Shown here piece after piece: positions 48,177-58,159 of a stretch of 64,000 nucleotides of DNA. The stretch is from Streptomyces sp. NRRL WC-3742 (lineage in GTDB: Bacteria > Actinomycetota > Actinomycetes > Streptomycetales > Streptomycetaceae). Position 1 is the first letter of the stretch; the number at the start of each line of letters is the position of its first letter. The stretch is taken from contig NZ_JOCF01000001.1 in assembly GCF_000720635.1 (NCBI RefSeq), positions 124,001 to 188,000 of the forward strand, given 5' to 3'. The notes below the pieces were generated by a model, which ran no database searches, was not told the DNA's origin, and was given only the letters and a program-made list of their open reading frames with translations. Position numbers and translations under genes: made by a program.

Positions 48177-48178
48177 GG

Positions 48179-49735
48179 TCAGCCACCCCCGAGGAGGTGC
48201 TTGACGGCGGGGTCGGAGAGTCCGAGCAGGAGGGCGGGCCAGAGGCCGGCGAGCAGGGTGAGCGCGGCCAGCGGCGTCCAGCTGACGGCCTCGTACGCGC
48301 GCAGGTCGGCCACCTCGGCCACGGGCGCGGGCTGCTTCGGGTCCCCCATGCAGACGCGCTTGACCATGATCAGCAGATAGGCGGCGGTGAGGAGGGTGCC
48401 GATACCGGCCAGGACCATGTACGTGACGAAGGCGGGGCGCGAGAGGCCGGCCGCCGGGTCGAACGCGCCGAGCATGGCGAGCAGCTCGCCCCAGAAGCCG
48501 GCCAGGCCGGGCAGGCCCAGGCTGGCCACGGCGGCGAAGGCGAGCAGGGCGCCGATCCTCGGTGCGCGGCCGTACAGCGCGGCCCCGGTCGCGCCGGAGA
48601 GGGTGTCGAGGTCCGCCGTGCCGTAGCGGTCCTTGAGCGCGCCGACGAGGAAGAACAGCAGACCGGTGATCAGACCGTGGGCGATGTTGGCGAACAGCGC
48701 GCCGTTGACGCCCACCGGGGTGAGGGAGGCGATGCCCAGCAGGACGAAGCCCATGTGGCCGACCGAGGAGTAGGCGATCAGGCGCTTGAGGTCGCCCTTG
48801 GCGCCGGGGCGCGCGAGTGCCAGGCAGGCCAGCGAACCGTAGACGATGCCGACCGCCGCGAAGGCCCCCAGGTAGGGGGCGAGCGTGGTGGCGCCGTCCG
48901 GCACGACCGGGAGGAGGACGCGCACGAGGCCGTACGTACCCATCTTGAGCATCACGCCGGCGAGCAGCACCGAGCCCACCGTCGGGGCGGCGGTGTGCGC
49001 GTCGGGGAGCCAGCTGTGCAGCGGCCAGGCGGGGGCCTTGACGGCGAGCCCGACCAGGATCGCCAGCGCGGCGATCACCTGGGTGGTGTGGCTCAGGCCG
49101 TTGCCGTGCGCGGCGGCCAGGGCCTGCATGTCGAAGGTGCCGGCCTTGCCGCCGATCAGCAGGAAGCCGAGCAGCATCACGGCCGAGCCGAGCAGCGTGT
49201 ACAGGATGAAGCGGTTGGCGGCGGGCACCTTGGCGCCGCTACCCCAGCGGGCGATCAGGAAGTACATCGGGATCAGCACGATCTCGAAGGCCGCGAAGAA
49301 GAGCAGGAGGTCCAGCACCGCGAAGGTGGCGAGCATGCCGACCTCGAGGAGGAGGAACAGCCCGACGAACGCCTGGGCGGAGGGCCTTCCCTCGCCGTTC
49401 GGCAGCCGCTTCTCCGAGTAGAGCGCGCAGAGGAGGGTCAGCAGTGCGGTCAGCACGATCAGCGGCAGCGAGACGCCGTCCACGCCGAGGTGGAACCGCA
49501 CGTGCAGGGCCGGGATCCAGGACACGTCGGTGGTGGCCTGCATCCGGGCCGGCTCGTCGTGGTCGAAGCCGGCGGCGAGGGCGAGGGCGAGCAGGAACAC
49601 CGCGCCGGTGACGACGGTGTTCAGCCGCAGCGCCCGCCGGTCGGCCACGGCCCGGTCCGGCCCGAACACCGGGGCCAGGGTGAGCGCGGCGCCGAGCAGC
49701 GGCAGCACCAGGAGGGCGATGAGGACCGCGTTCAT
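48179..49735 (-). CDS. nuoM: Complex I-like subunit M (antiporter-type)
   Basis: 518 residues from ATG 49735. Proton-channel residues of the family are present: FFAAFEIVLIPMYFLI with the helix-5 Glu, VKAPAWPLHSWLPDAHTAAP with the helix-7 Lys, and LKRLIAYSSVGHMGFVLLG. Separated from nuoL by 50 bases that contain purine-rich GGAGGG tracts, the longest gap in the operon. Confidence 0.95.
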   Translation of the reverse strand: MNAVLIALLVLPLLGAALTLAPVFGPDRAVADRRALRLNTVVTGAVFLLALALAAGFDHDEPARMQATTDVSWIPALHVRFHLGVDGVSLPLIVLTALLTLLCALYSEKRLPNGEGRPSAQAFVGLFLLLEVGMLATFAVLDLLLFFAAFEIVLIPMYFLIARWGSGAKVPAANRFILYTLLGSAVMLLGFLLIGGKAGTFDMQALAAAHGNGLSHTTQVIAALAILVGLAVKAPAWPLHSWLPDAHTAAPTVGSVLLAGVMLKMGTYGLVRVLLPVVPDGATTLAPYLGAFAAVGIVYGSLACLALARPGAKGDLKRLIAYSSVGHMGFVLLGIASLTPVGVNGALFANIAHGLITGLLFFLVGALKDRYGTADLDTLSGATGAALYGRAPRIGALLAFAAVASLGLPGLAGFWGELLAMLGAFDPAAGLSRPAFVTYMVLAGIGTLLTAAYLLIMVKRVCMGDPKQPAPVAEVADLRAYEAVSWTPLAALTLLAGLWPALLLGLSDPAVKHLLGGG

Positions 49736-49785
49736 CGGGGGCTCCCAGTGAGGGGAGGGAAGGGGAGGGGGAGATAGCGCACCGG

Positions 49786-51813
49786 TTACACCGCCACCAG
49801 GACGGCCAGCAGGACGACGCCGGCGAGCAGGGCGCTGAGGTAGGTCTGCGCGTTGCCGGTCTGCGCGAGCCGGACGGCCCGGCCGAGCAGGTTGGCGCCG
49901 ATCCCGCTGCCCTGCACGTAGCCCTCGACGACCTCGCGGTCCAGGAAGCGGACCAGCCCGGCCGCCGCGAGGACGGGGCGCACGAACAGCGCGTGGTAGA
50001 GCCGGTCGACGCCGAAGCCGTGCCGGGCGGGGCCGAACAGCGGGCCCAGCAGGGTGCGCCCGGGGTCGGCGACGATCACCTCGGCGGCCGGGGCCGTGCC
50101 CTGCTCGGGCACCCGCCCGACGGCGGCCGGTCGGCCGGTGCCCAGCCGGGCGGTGGCCGCGCGCCAGGCGCCGTACGCGGCGAGGGCACCGACCAGGGCG
50201 AGCCCGGTGCCGGTGACCCCGGTGACGCCGGTGGGCCGAAGCGAGCCGCCGTCCAGCAGCGAGGGCAGCCAGTCCCAGGCGCCGCCGATCATGCCGAAGG
50301 CGACGGTGGGCACGGCCAGCACCCACAGCGGCCAGCGCATGGCGTGCGGCTCGGCGGTGGCCGGATCGGCCTCGTCCGGCTCGGGCGAGTACGGCGCGCC
50401 GGCCTCGTGGTCCGCCGCGACGACGGGCGCTGCCGGGAGGGCCGCACTCGGGCTGTGGAAGGCCAGCAGGAACAGCCGGGCCGCGTACGCGGCGGTGAGC
50501 AGGGCGGTGAGGGCGGCCGAGATCAGCACGATCCACCCGGCGGCGTGCGGCACGGCCGAGGCCGGGCCGACACCGTTGGTCAGCGCGTCGCCGTGGGCGG
50601 CGTGCTCGGCGGCGGTCAGCACCGCCTCCTTGCTGAAGAAGCCGGACAGCGGCGGCAGCCCGGCCAGGGCCGCCAGGGCGACGCCCATCAGCAGGTGGGC
50701 GTCCGGCACCCGCTTGCGCAGGCCCGGGATGCGGGACATCGCGGAGAGCGAGTTGGTGTGCGCGGCGTGGATCACCACACCGGCGGCCAGGAACAGCAGC
50801 GCCTTGAAGGCGCCGTGGCTGACGAGGTGGAAGACGGCGGCCTCGCGGTCCCCGGCGGCCAGCGCCCCGGCCATGTAGCCGAGCTGGCCGACGGTGGAGT
50901 AGGCGAGCACCCGCTTGAGGTCGTCCTGGGCGAGCGCGCACAGCGCCGAGCCGATCATCGTCACGGCAGCCATCACGGCGAGCACGACCAGCGCCGCGCC
51001 CGACTGGAGGAACACCGGCATCAGCCGGGCGACCAGGTAGATGCCGGCCGCGACCATGGTGGCGGCGTGGATCAGCGCGGAGACCGGCGTCGGGCCGGCC
51101 ATCGCGTCGGGGAGCCAGGTGTGCAGCGGGAACTGCGCGCTCTTTCCGGCGACCCCGGCGAGCAGCAGCAGCGCGGTGAGCGTCGGGTGGCCGAGCCGCC
51201 CCTCGCCCGCGGCGGCCAGCACCTCGGAGATCCGGAAGCTCCCGGCGTCGGATGCGAGCAGGAAGATCCCGAACAGGAACGGCACGTCGCCGAGCTTGGT
51301 GACCAGGAACGCCTTGAGCGAGGCCGAGCGGGCGTCGGCGCCCTCCCAGTGGTGGCCGATCAGGAAGTACGAGCAGACGCCCATGACCTCCCAGCCGACC
51401 AGCAGCACGATCAGGTCGCCCGAGTAGACCACCAGGAACATGGCGGCGGTGAAGAGCGAGACCAGCGCCGCGTACGAGGGGTAGCGCGGGTCCTTCTTCA
51501 GGTAGGCGGTCGAGTAGACCTGCACACAGGTGGCGACCAGGCCGACCAGCACCGAGATCAGCGAGGTGAAGCCGTCCAGGTGGAGGGCGAGCGAGATGTC
51601 CGGTCCGCCGGTCGGGGTGAGCCGGGTGGCGGCGTCCAGTGTCTGGCCGGAGCCGAGCTGCAGGGCGACGACCAGCGCGAGCACGGCCGAGACGGCGACG
51701 GGCACGACGGCCAGCGGCCGGGCCAGTCCGGGCGCCTTGCGGCCGACGGCCAGCGTGGCGGCGGCGCCCAGCGCGGGCAGCGCGGGGACGAGGGCGGGCA
51801 GGGCGAGGTTCAT
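49786..51813 (-). CDS. nuoL: Complex I-like subunit L (antiporter-type with lateral helix)
   Basis: 675 residues from ATG 51813, overlapping the nuoK stop. Channel motifs [40 protein letters not shown] and [16 protein letters not shown]. The C-terminal part (after about 560) is long enough for the lateral helix and final anchor. The distal proton-pumping unit, intact by sequence. Confidence 0.95.
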   Translation of the reverse strand: MNLALPALVPALPALGAAATLAVGRKAPGLARPLAVVPVAVSAVLALVVALQLGSGQTLDAATRLTPTGGPDISLALHLDGFTSLISVLVGLVATCVQVYSTAYLKKDPRYPSYAALVSLFTAAMFLVVYSGDLIVLLVGWEVMGVCSYFLIGHHWEGADARSASLKAFLVTKLGDVPFLFGIFLLASDAGSFRISEVLAAAGEGRLGHPTLTALLLLAGVAGKSAQFPLHTWLPDAMAGPTPVSALIHAATMVAAGIYLVARLMPVFLQSGAALVVLAVMAAVTMIGSALCALAQDDLKRVLAYSTVGQLGYMAGALAAGDREAAVFHLVSHGAFKALLFLAAGVVIHAAHTNSLSAMSRIPGLRKRVPDAHLLMGVALAALAGLPPLSGFFSKEAVLTAAEHAAHGDALTNGVGPASAVPHAAGWIVLISAALTALLTAAYAARLFLLAFHSPSAALPAAPVVAADHEAGAPYSPEPDEADPATAEPHAMRWPLWVLAVPTVAFGMIGGAWDWLPSLLDGGSLRPTGVTGVTGTGLALVGALAAYGAWRAATARLGTGRPAAVGRVPEQGTAPAAEVIVADPGRTLLGPLFGPARHGFGVDRLYHALFVRPVLAAAGLVRFLDREVVEGYVQGSGIGANLLGRAVRLAQTGNAQTYLSALLAGVVLLAVLVAV

Positions 51814-52202
51814 GCGGTGGCCTGGCCCTTCAGCGCCTCGGCTCCGGCCGGCGCGGGGCCGACGGGCGTCGGCTCCTCGACGGGCAGCGCCTCGGCCGGG
51901 TCGCCGAGCGCGGTGGCCCGGTCGATGTCCGCGGTGCCCCGGGCCCGGAAGAGCAGCAGGACGATGGCGAGCCCCAGCCCGATCTCGGCGGCGGCGACGG
52001 TGATGGTGAACAGGGTGAGCGCCTGCCCGGCGTGCAGCGAGTCGCGCAACCAGGCGTCGAAGGCGACCAGGTTGAGGTTGACGGCGTTGAGCATCAGCTC
52101 GACGGACATCAGCACCAGGACGGCGTTGCGCCGGGCGAGCACGCCGTACACGCCGACGCTGAACAGCAGCGCGGAGAGGACGGCGGGGTAGGCGAGGTGC
52201 AT
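51810..52202 (-). CDS. nuoK: Complex I-like subunit K
   Basis: 130 residues from ATG 52202. Three membrane helices with the conserved glutamates in [20 protein letters not shown] and [18 protein letters not shown]-terminal extension of about 30 residues rich in Pro/Ala/Glu goes beyond the usual ~100. Overlaps nuoL by 4 bases and nuoJ by 1 base. Confidence 0.94.
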   Translation of the reverse strand: MHLAYPAVLSALLFSVGVYGVLARRNAVLVLMSVELMLNAVNLNLVAFDAWLRDSLHAGQALTLFTITVAAAEIGLGLAIVLLLFRARGTADIDRATALGDPAEALPVEEPTPVGPAPAGAEALKGQATA

Positions 52203-52927
52203 CAGCTCTCCTCCGTCGCGGGCGTCACGGGCGTCACGGCTGCCGAGGGCGTCACCGGCGCCGAGGGCTCGGCCGGCTTCGGAGCGGTCGCGGCGACCGT
52301 CCCGTTGGAGCCCACCGGACGCCCGGCGCGCAACCTGGCCGCCCGGGGCGGCGGCACCCGCGCACCGGCCCCGCGCGACAGCACGATCGCGCCGACCAGC
52401 GCGGCCAGCAGCAGCACGGACAGCGCCTCGAAGGGCAGCACCCAGTGCCGGAACAGGCTGGCCCCGGTGACGGAGGCCGAGCCGCCGCCCGCGCCGAGGT
52501 CGATCCAGGACGTGCGGAAGGCGTCGACGACCAGCGTCACCAGCGTCCCGGCCGAGGCCAGCGCCACGACCAGGGCCACCCAGCGGTTCCCGGAGTCGGC
52601 GTCCGGCGAGCGCCCGATCGGCGCCTTGGTGAGCATCAGCCCGAACAGCACCAGCACGACCACCGAGCCGAGGTAGATCAGCACCTGCACCCAGGCGATG
52701 AACTCGGCCGTCAGCAGCAGGAACTCCACCGCCAACCCGCCGAGCGCGGCGACCAGCCACAGCGCGGCGTGCACCAGCTGCTTGGTGGTCACGGAGACCA
52801 CGGCCGAGCCGACCACGGCGATGCCGACCAGCAGGAAGACGATCTCCTGCCCGGTCGGGGACAGGAACGAACGGGCGGCCGGCTCCAGCGAGCCGGTCGC
52901 CGCGAGAAGCGTGGCGGCGGTACTCAT
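52202..52927 (-). CDS. nuoJ: Complex I-like subunit J
   Basis: 241 residues from ATG 52927. Five membrane helices, with [20 protein letters not shown] and [20 protein letters not shown] matching the helix-3 region that couples quinone reduction to pumping. The C-terminal ~50 residues are a Pro/Ala/Thr-rich cytoplasmic tail. Overlaps nuoI (ATGA) and nuoK. Confidence 0.94.
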   Translation of the reverse strand: MSTAATLLAATGSLEPAARSFLSPTGQEIVFLLVGIAVVGSAVVSVTTKQLVHAALWLVAALGGLAVEFLLLTAEFIAWVQVLIYLGSVVVLVLFGLMLTKAPIGRSPDADSGNRWVALVVALASAGTLVTLVVDAFRTSWIDLGAGGGSASVTGASLFRHWVLPFEALSVLLLAALVGAIVLSRGAGARVPPPRAARLRAGRPVGSNGTVAATAPKPAEPSAPVTPSAAVTPVTPATEES

Positions 52928-53478
52928 GCCTCGTCACCCGCCTCGTCCGTGGCGGCGGCCGCGGCCGCCAGCTTGTCCGCCGCCTTGCGGGCGGTGGCGA
53001 TCTCCTTGGGCTCCTCGGCCGCCGGGTCCAGCGCCGGCGGCGCCGGGACGGTCCACATCCACTCGCGGAGCCTGTCCCGTTCGTGGGTCAGCTCCAGGAT
53101 GTCCGTCTCCGCGTACTCGAACTCCGGCGACCAGAACAGCGCGTCGAAGGGGCACACCTCGATGCAGATCCCGCAGTACATGCAGAGCGAGAAGTCGATG
53201 GCGAACCGGTCGAGCACGTTGCGGGTACGGGCCCGGGCGTTCGGCTCGGCGGCCGGCAGCGTCTCCTTGTGGGAGTCGATGTAGATGCACCAGTCCGGGC
53301 ACTCGCGCGCGCAGAGCATGCAGACCGTGCAGTTCTCCTCCAGCAGCGCGATGACGCCGCGCGAACGCGGCGGCAGCACCGGCTGCACGTCGGGGTACTG
53401 CGCGGTGACGCTCTTCTTCGTCATCGTCCGCAGCGTCACGGCCAGGCCCTTGGCGAGGCCGACACCGGGGAAACTCAT
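52924..53478 (-). CDS. nuoI: Complex I-like subunit I (2 x 4Fe-4S ferredoxin)
   Basis: 184 residues from ATG 53478. Two canonical cluster motifs, [12 protein letters not shown] and [12 protein letters not shown], would bind clusters N6a and N6b. A C-terminal Ala-rich extension follows residue ~150. In normal complex I it passes electrons from NuoG to NuoB; since nuoG is missing here, an external donor such as a ferredoxin would have to feed it. Confidence 0.95.
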   Translation of the reverse strand: MSFPGVGLAKGLAVTLRTMTKKSVTAQYPDVQPVLPPRSRGVIALLEENCTVCMLCARECPDWCIYIDSHKETLPAAEPNARARTRNVLDRFAIDFSLCMYCGICIEVCPFDALFWSPEFEYAETDILELTHERDRLREWMWTVPAPPALDPAAEEPKEIATARKAADKLAAAAAATDEAGDEA

Positions 53479-54434
53479 GCGATCGCCACCTTGATGATGC
53501 CGGTGAGGGCCAGCTGGACGAGGGCGAGCGGGACGAGCACGGCCCACGCGAAGCGCATCAGCTGGTCCTCGCGCAGACGCGGGTAGGTGACCCGCAGCCA
53601 GATGACCACGAAGGCCAGCGCGAAGGTCTTGAGGAGCATCCAGAGCCAGCCGAGCTGGTCGGCCATCGGCCCGTGCCAGCCGCCCAGGAACAGCACCGCC
53701 GTCAGGGCCGAGACGACCAGGATGCCGACGTACTCGGACAGCAGGAACAGTGCGAAGCGCAGCCCGGTGTACTCGGTGTACGCGCCGAAGATGATCTCCG
53801 AGTCGGCGATCGGCATGTCGAACGGCGGGCGCTGCAGCTCGGCCAGGCCGGCCGTGAAGAACACGAACGCGCCGATGACCTGCCAGGGCAGCCAGTACCA
53901 CTGCCAGGAGTCCACGATCCCGGGCAGCGAGAGCGTGCCGGCCGCCATCGCCACCGAGGCCGCCGCGAGCACCATCGGCAGCTCGTACGACATCAGCTGC
54001 GCGGCCGTGCGCAGGCCCCCGAGCAGCGAGAACTTGTTCGCCGAGGCCCAGCCGGCCATCAGCTTGCCGATCACGCCGACGCCCATCACGGCCAGGACGA
54101 AGAACAGCCCGGCGTCGATCGCCTGCCCGACGAAGCCGTTCGGGCCGACCGGGATCGCCAGCAGCACGAACAGGTACGGCAGCAGCGAGACGGCGGGCGC
54201 CAGCTGGAAGATCCGGCGGTCCGCCCCGGAGGGGACGATGTCCTCCTTCTGCGCGAACTTCACGCCGTCGGCGACGAGCTGCGCCCAGCCGTGGAAGCCA
54301 CCGGCGTACATCGGGCCGAGCCGGCCCTGCATGTGCGCCATGACCTTGTGCTCGGTCTGGCCGATGACCAGCGGGAACACCAGGAAGACGACGAGGGTGG
54401 CGACGCAGCGCAGCAGGGTGTCGAGCAGGTTCAC
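53475..54434 (-). CDS. nuoH: Complex I-like subunit H
   Basis: 319 residues from GTG 54434 (GTGA overlap with nuoC). Eight membrane helices. The quinone-chamber loop reads [21 protein letters not shown], while the usual form is ETNR-x-PFD-x-PEAESEL, so several conserved acidic positions are altered. [27 protein letters not shown] and YTEYTG are conserved. The changed loop may reflect an altered quinone site or partner. Confidence 0.94.
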   Translation of the reverse strand: MNLLDTLLRCVATLVVFLVFPLVIGQTEHKVMAHMQGRLGPMYAGGFHGWAQLVADGVKFAQKEDIVPSGADRRIFQLAPAVSLLPYLFVLLAIPVGPNGFVGQAIDAGLFFVLAVMGVGVIGKLMAGWASANKFSLLGGLRTAAQLMSYELPMVLAAASVAMAAGTLSLPGIVDSWQWYWLPWQVIGAFVFFTAGLAELQRPPFDMPIADSEIIFGAYTEYTGLRFALFLLSEYVGILVVSALTAVLFLGGWHGPMADQLGWLWMLLKTFALAFVVIWLRVTYPRLREDQLMRFAWAVLVPLALVQLALTGIIKVAIA

Positions 54435-55462
54435 GCGCCGTCTCCGTCCTGGTCGGTCTTCTCGCCCGGCTTCTCCTCGCCCGGCGTCCTCTCGCCCGGT
54501 TCCTCGCCCGGTCCCTCACCCGCGGGCTTCTCCTCGTGCGCGGGCACCGCGTGGTGCCAGGGCGCGTCGGAGGACCGGGTCCGCGGCGGGGCCTGCCGCT
54601 CGGGCTGCTCGCCCTCGGGAGCCGCCGGCCGGCTGACCGACCCGTCCGAGACGGACCGCGTCCGCCGGGGCCGGTCGGCCCGTACGGGCGGTGCGCTCTC
54701 CGTCGCGTCCGTCGCGTCCGTCGTCTCCGCGGCCTGGCTCGCCGACCCCTCCGACACCGACCGCGTCCGCCGGGGCCGGTCCGCCCGCACCTCGGGAGCG
54801 CCCTCGGCACCGGCGGCCGCAGCCGCCGCCCGGGGCGTGCGCGCCGCCGCGCCCGCTGCCCGCGCGCCGCGCGCGGGCCGCTCGGCGACGGGCGGCAGGG
54901 TGCCCTTGAGCGGCCCCCACTCGTTCGGGTCCGGCACACCGGGCGGCTGCATCTTGCGCCGCGCCGGCCCGCCGCCGTGGTCGGACTCGCCCGGCTCCTT
55001 GGCCCCCGGCCAGTCCTTGGCGACGCGGGCCGCGAGCACGAACTCCTTGCGCAGCGGGTGCCCCTCGAAGCCGTCCGGCAGCAGCAGGGTGGCCAGGTAC
55101 GGATGCCCGGGGAAGTCGATGCCGAACATCTCGTGCGTCTCGCGCTCGTGCCAGGCCGCGCCCGCGTACACGCCGACGGCGGTCGGCAGCGCGGAAGCCT
55201 CCCGGGGCACCCGGGTGCGCAGCGCGAGGTGCCGGACGCCCGGCGCCTCGACGGCGGCCAGGTGGGCGACGACGGAGAATCCCTCGGCCAGTTCGTCGAC
55301 GGCGCTCAGCCAGTCGAAGAAGGCCAGGCCCAGCGCGTCCCTGGCGCTGGTGAGCGCCTCGATCCAGTGCTCGGCCGGCACGTCGACGGTGACCAGCCCG
55401 TACGCCTCGGCGCCGGTCGCCCATTCGCCGACCGACGCCGCGTACTGCTCCGCCGTGCTCAC
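54431..55462 (-). CDS. nuoC: Complex I-like subunit C with a long repeat-bearing tail
   Basis: 343 residues from GTG 55462 ([14 protein letters not shown]). Residues 1-150 are a normal NuoC domain ending in [20 protein letters not shown] and [10 protein letters not shown]. The remaining ~190 residues are Pro/Arg/Ala/Glu-rich and probably disordered. They contain two copies of [12 protein letters not shown] (226-237 and 261-272) exactly 35 residues apart and a partial third (RTRSSD at 294), ending in an acidic GEE/PGE-rich tail. There is no NuoD domain fused. Overlaps nuoB and nuoH by 4 bases each, so no gene is missing by gap. Confidence 0.93.
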   Translation of the reverse strand: MSTAEQYAASVGEWATGAEAYGLVTVDVPAEHWIEALTSARDALGLAFFDWLSAVDELAEGFSVVAHLAAVEAPGVRHLALRTRVPREASALPTAVGVYAGAAWHERETHEMFGIDFPGHPYLATLLLPDGFEGHPLRKEFVLAARVAKDWPGAKEPGESDHGGGPARRKMQPPGVPDPNEWGPLKGTLPPVAERPARGARAAGAAARTPRAAAAAAGAEGAPEVRADRPRRTRSVSEGSASQAAETTDATDATESAPPVRADRPRRTRSVSDGSVSRPAAPEGEQPERQAPPRTRSSDAPWHHAVPAHEEKPAGEGPGEEPGERTPGEEKPGEKTDQDGDGA

Positions 55463-56139
55463 GACACTCCTCCATCGGCAGTGGGTCCCTCGGCCGTGGG
55501 CCCCGCGACCAGCGGTCGGCGCAGCGCCGACGCGGGAGCGGTGTAGCGGCCGGGCAGGGACTCGGCGGCGATCTTCTCCTGCAGCTTGAGGATGCCCTGG
55601 AGCAGCGCCTCCGGCCGGGGCGGGCAGCCGGGCACGTACACGTCGACCGGGATGATCTGGTCGACGCCCTTGGTCACCGAGTAGGAGTCCCAGTACGGGC
55701 CGCCGGAGTTGGAGCAGGCGCCGAAGGAGATGACGTACTTCGGCTCGGGCATCTGCTCGTAGAGGCGCTTGACGGCGGGCGCCATCTTGTCGGTGACGGT
55801 GCCGGAGACGATCATCAGGTCCGCCTGCCGCGGGCCGGGCGCGAACGGGATGACACCCATCCGGATGAAGTCGTGCTTGGCCATGGACGCCGCGATGAAC
55901 TCGATCGCGCAGCAGGCCAGGCCGAAGTTGAAGCACCAGAGGCTGTAGCGGCGGCCCCAGTTGAGCACCACCTTGACCGGGTCCGGCGCGAGCCGGGCCA
56001 GCGGGCCGAGCGAGCGCCGCTCGACGGCCCCGGGGCCGGGCTGCGACGGGTCGGGCAGGCCCAGCGGCACAGAACCGCCCTGGGTGCCGTGCCCGTGGTC
56101 GTGCTGGTGCCCGTGCTGATCGGAGCGGGTCACGTCCAT
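55459..56139 (-). CDS. nuoB: Complex I-like subunit B (4Fe-4S N2)
   Basis: 226 residues from ATG 56139. Carries the terminal N2 cluster ligands: adjacent cysteines in [10 protein letters not shown], Cys in [15 protein letters not shown] and Cys in [15 protein letters not shown]. The His/Gly/Gln-rich N-terminus ([14 protein letters not shown]) is unusual and could bind metal. Overlaps nuoA by 10 bases and nuoC by 4. Confidence 0.95.
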   Translation of the reverse strand: MDVTRSDQHGHQHDHGHGTQGGSVPLGLPDPSQPGPGAVERRSLGPLARLAPDPVKVVLNWGRRYSLWCFNFGLACCAIEFIAASMAKHDFIRMGVIPFAPGPRQADLMIVSGTVTDKMAPAVKRLYEQMPEPKYVISFGACSNSGGPYWDSYSVTKGVDQIIPVDVYVPGCPPRPEALLQGILKLQEKIAAESLPGRYTAPASALRRPLVAGPTAEGPTADGGVS

Positions 56140-56546
56140 TCCAGAACGCCCTTCTTCCAGGCGTAGAGCAGGCCGACCGCGAGGAAGCCGATGAAGAGGA
56201 ACATCTCGACCAGCGTCCCGGCGCCGTACCCGGCCGCGGCGAAGACCGTGGCCCACGGGAACAGGTAGATCGCGTCGACCGCGAAGATCACGTACAGGAA
56301 CGCGTACACGTAGTAGCGGATCTGGGTGTGTGCCCAGTCCTCCCCCACCGGGTCCACGCCGCACTCGTAGGCGAGCAGCTTCTCGGGCGAGTACACGACC
56401 GGCCGCAGCAGGCGGTTGGCGGTGAACGCCACGGCGACGAACAGCACCCCGACGACGGCCAGCAGGCCCGTCGCGGCGTACGCGTCGAAGTAGCCGCTGC
56501 CGACCGCGGGGTCCGCCGCGGCGGCAGCCGCGTGCTGCCCCTCCAT
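56130..56546 (-). CDS. nuoA: Complex I-like subunit A
   Basis: 138 residues from ATG 56546, with GGAGGG upstream. Three membrane helices; signature [36 protein letters not shown] region ([31 protein letters not shown]) with conserved acids. First gene of the reduced nuo operon. The first ~25 residues are an Ala-rich addition. Confidence 0.94.
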   Translation of the reverse strand: MEGQHAAAAAADPAVGSGYFDAYAATGLLAVVGVLFVAVAFTANRLLRPVVYSPEKLLAYECGVDPVGEDWAHTQIRYYVYAFLYVIFAVDAIYLFPWATVFAAAGYGAGTLVEMFLFIGFLAVGLLYAWKKGVLEWT

Positions 56547-56853
56547 GCCCTCGCCCTCCACCTCGGCCGCAGACCCGCCCTCGGGCGGCTCCTGCGGCGC
56601 TTGCTCGCACCGTTGTGACCACGGCCAATGCGTGAGTCTAAGGGGACGGCTCGGATCCACCCGAACCCTGCCCGCTCCGCAAGACGCCCGGTGGACACCC
56701 CGGCTGCCCGAAACGCGGGGTGGGGATAACCCCCGCCCGGGAAGATGTATCACCCCCATGGCACTCCCCACCCCCGGTTCGGGAAGCTTGGTCGGAAAGC
56801 TGACAAGCCCCGGCCCGTACGCCGGCCCGACAGTGAGGGACGGTGGACCCGCT
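56547..56853. other. Divergent promoter region between nuoA and the histidine kinase
   Basis: 307 bases with no convincing gene. It must hold the promoters of the nuo operon (minus) and of the kinase (plus). I see a TAGACT hexamer on the minus strand near 56640, a candidate nuo -10, without a good -35 partner. Confidence 0.45.
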
Positions 56854-58077
56854 ATGGAGTCCGTGCACCGCCGCGCCGTGAACGCCATCAAGGAGCAGGA
56901 CGCCCGCATGGAGCGCCCACCCCTGTACGGATCGCGGATGTGGCGCCAGGCCGGCTACCTGCTCTCCAACCTGCCCCTGGGCGTCGCCGGCTTCGTCGTG
57001 ACCGTCACCCTGCTCTCCGTCGGCCTGGGCACGGCCGTCACGGTCGTGGGCCTGCCGCTGCTGGGCGCGGGCCTGTCCAGCTCGCGGTCGATGGGCCGGC
57101 TGGGCCGCCTGCGGGCGCGGAACGCGTACGGCTCGGCGATCGAGGAGCCGGAGCCGGTGAAGCCGCGCCGCCCGGGGGTGGTCGGCTACACCACCGCCCA
57201 CCTCACCGACCTGCTGAGCTGGCGCTCGGTGCTCTACAACGTGCTGATGCTGCCCTGGGGCATCATCAGCTTCGTCCTGACCCTGGTCTCCACGATCGCG
57301 CTCTGGCCGCTGCTGCCCTGGGTGGTGCGCGCCCTGGCGGCGGTGGACCGCATCCTGATCGAGTCGCTGCTGTTCCCGGGCGCGCTGGCCGAGCGGGTGC
57401 GCGAGCTGGAGGACGACCGGGGCATCGTGGTCGACAGCGCCGCCGCCGACCTGCGCCGCATCGAGCGGGACCTGCACGACGGCGCCCAGGCCCGGCTGGT
57501 CGCGCTGGCCATGGACCTCGGCATGGCCAAGGAGCGGCTGCGCGAGGTGGACGGCCCCGAGGACGTGGCCGCCGCGACCCGCATGGTCGACAACGCGCAC
57601 GGCGAGGTGAAGCTCGCCCTCCAGGAGCTGCGCGACCTCGCCCGCGGCATCCACCCGGCGGTGCTCACCGACCGGGGCCTGGACGCGGCCCTGTCTGCGG
57701 TCGCGGCCCGCTGCACCGTGCCCGGCGGGGTCAGGGTGAGCGTCGACCTGCCCGCCCGGGACGGCGAGCCCGAGCGGCCGGACTCCGCCGTCGAGGGCAT
57801 CGCCTACTTCACCGTCAGTGAGCTGCTCACCAACGTCTCCAAGCACTCCGGCGCCCGCACCGCCACGGTGGAGCTGTGGCGCTCGGACGACCAGCTGATG
57901 GTGCTGGTCCAGGACGACGGCCGGGGCGGGGCGGCCCCCTACCCGGGCAGCGGCCTGGCGGGCCTGGCCGAGCGGGTCCGCGCCGTGGACGGGGTGTTCG
58001 TGGTGGACAGCCCCGAGGGAGGCCCGACCACCGTCACCGTCGAGCTGCCCTGGCGCACCCGCACCGCGAAGCGCTGA
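56854..58077 (+). CDS. NarL-type sensor histidine kinase
   Basis: 407 residues from ATG 56854 (MESVHRRAVNAIKEQDAR); ATGs at 56759 and 56911 are alternatives. Membrane sensor domain with helices at ~35-80 and ~130-165, then HisKA_3 with the phosphorylated His in RRIERDLHDGAQARLVALA, and an ATPase domain (VSELLTNVSKHSGA, QDDGRGGA). Kinases of this type normally sit next to a LuxR-type response regulator; none is adjacent here, because the following gene is htrA-like on the other strand. Confidence 0.87.
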   Translation: MESVHRRAVNAIKEQDARMERPPLYGSRMWRQAGYLLSNLPLGVAGFVVTVTLLSVGLGTAVTVVGLPLLGAGLSSSRSMGRLGRLRARNAYGSAIEEPEPVKPRRPGVVGYTTAHLTDLLSWRSVLYNVLMLPWGIISFVLTLVSTIALWPLLPWVVRALAAVDRILIESLLFPGALAERVRELEDDRGIVVDSAAADLRRIERDLHDGAQARLVALAMDLGMAKERLREVDGPEDVAAATRMVDNAHGEVKLALQELRDLARGIHPAVLTDRGLDAALSAVAARCTVPGGVRVSVDLPARDGEPERPDSAVEGIAYFTVSELLTNVSKHSGARTATVELWRSDDQLMVLVQDDGRGGAAPYPGSGLAGLAERVRAVDGVFVVDSPEGGPTTVTVELPWRTRTAKR

Positions 58078-58096
58078 GGCGCTCGCAGAGAGGGAA

Positions 58097-58157
58097 CCGG
58101 TACGGCGGCGGCCCCGCGCGACCCTTGCACGGTGATGCGGGGCGGCCGCCGTACCGG
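58097..58157. terminator. Bidirectional terminator after the histidine kinase and htrA-like genes
   Basis: A 21-base-pair stem with one mismatch (58097-58117 with 58137-58157) and a 19-base loop separates the two convergent genes; it ends two bases from the protease stop codon. Confidence 0.75.
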
Positions 58158-58159
58158 CG

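Noticed and set aside
48152..52191. Very long plus-strand frames opposite nuoM-nuoL
   Set aside because: Gly/Gln/His/Arg-rich antisense shadows without start signals or homology.
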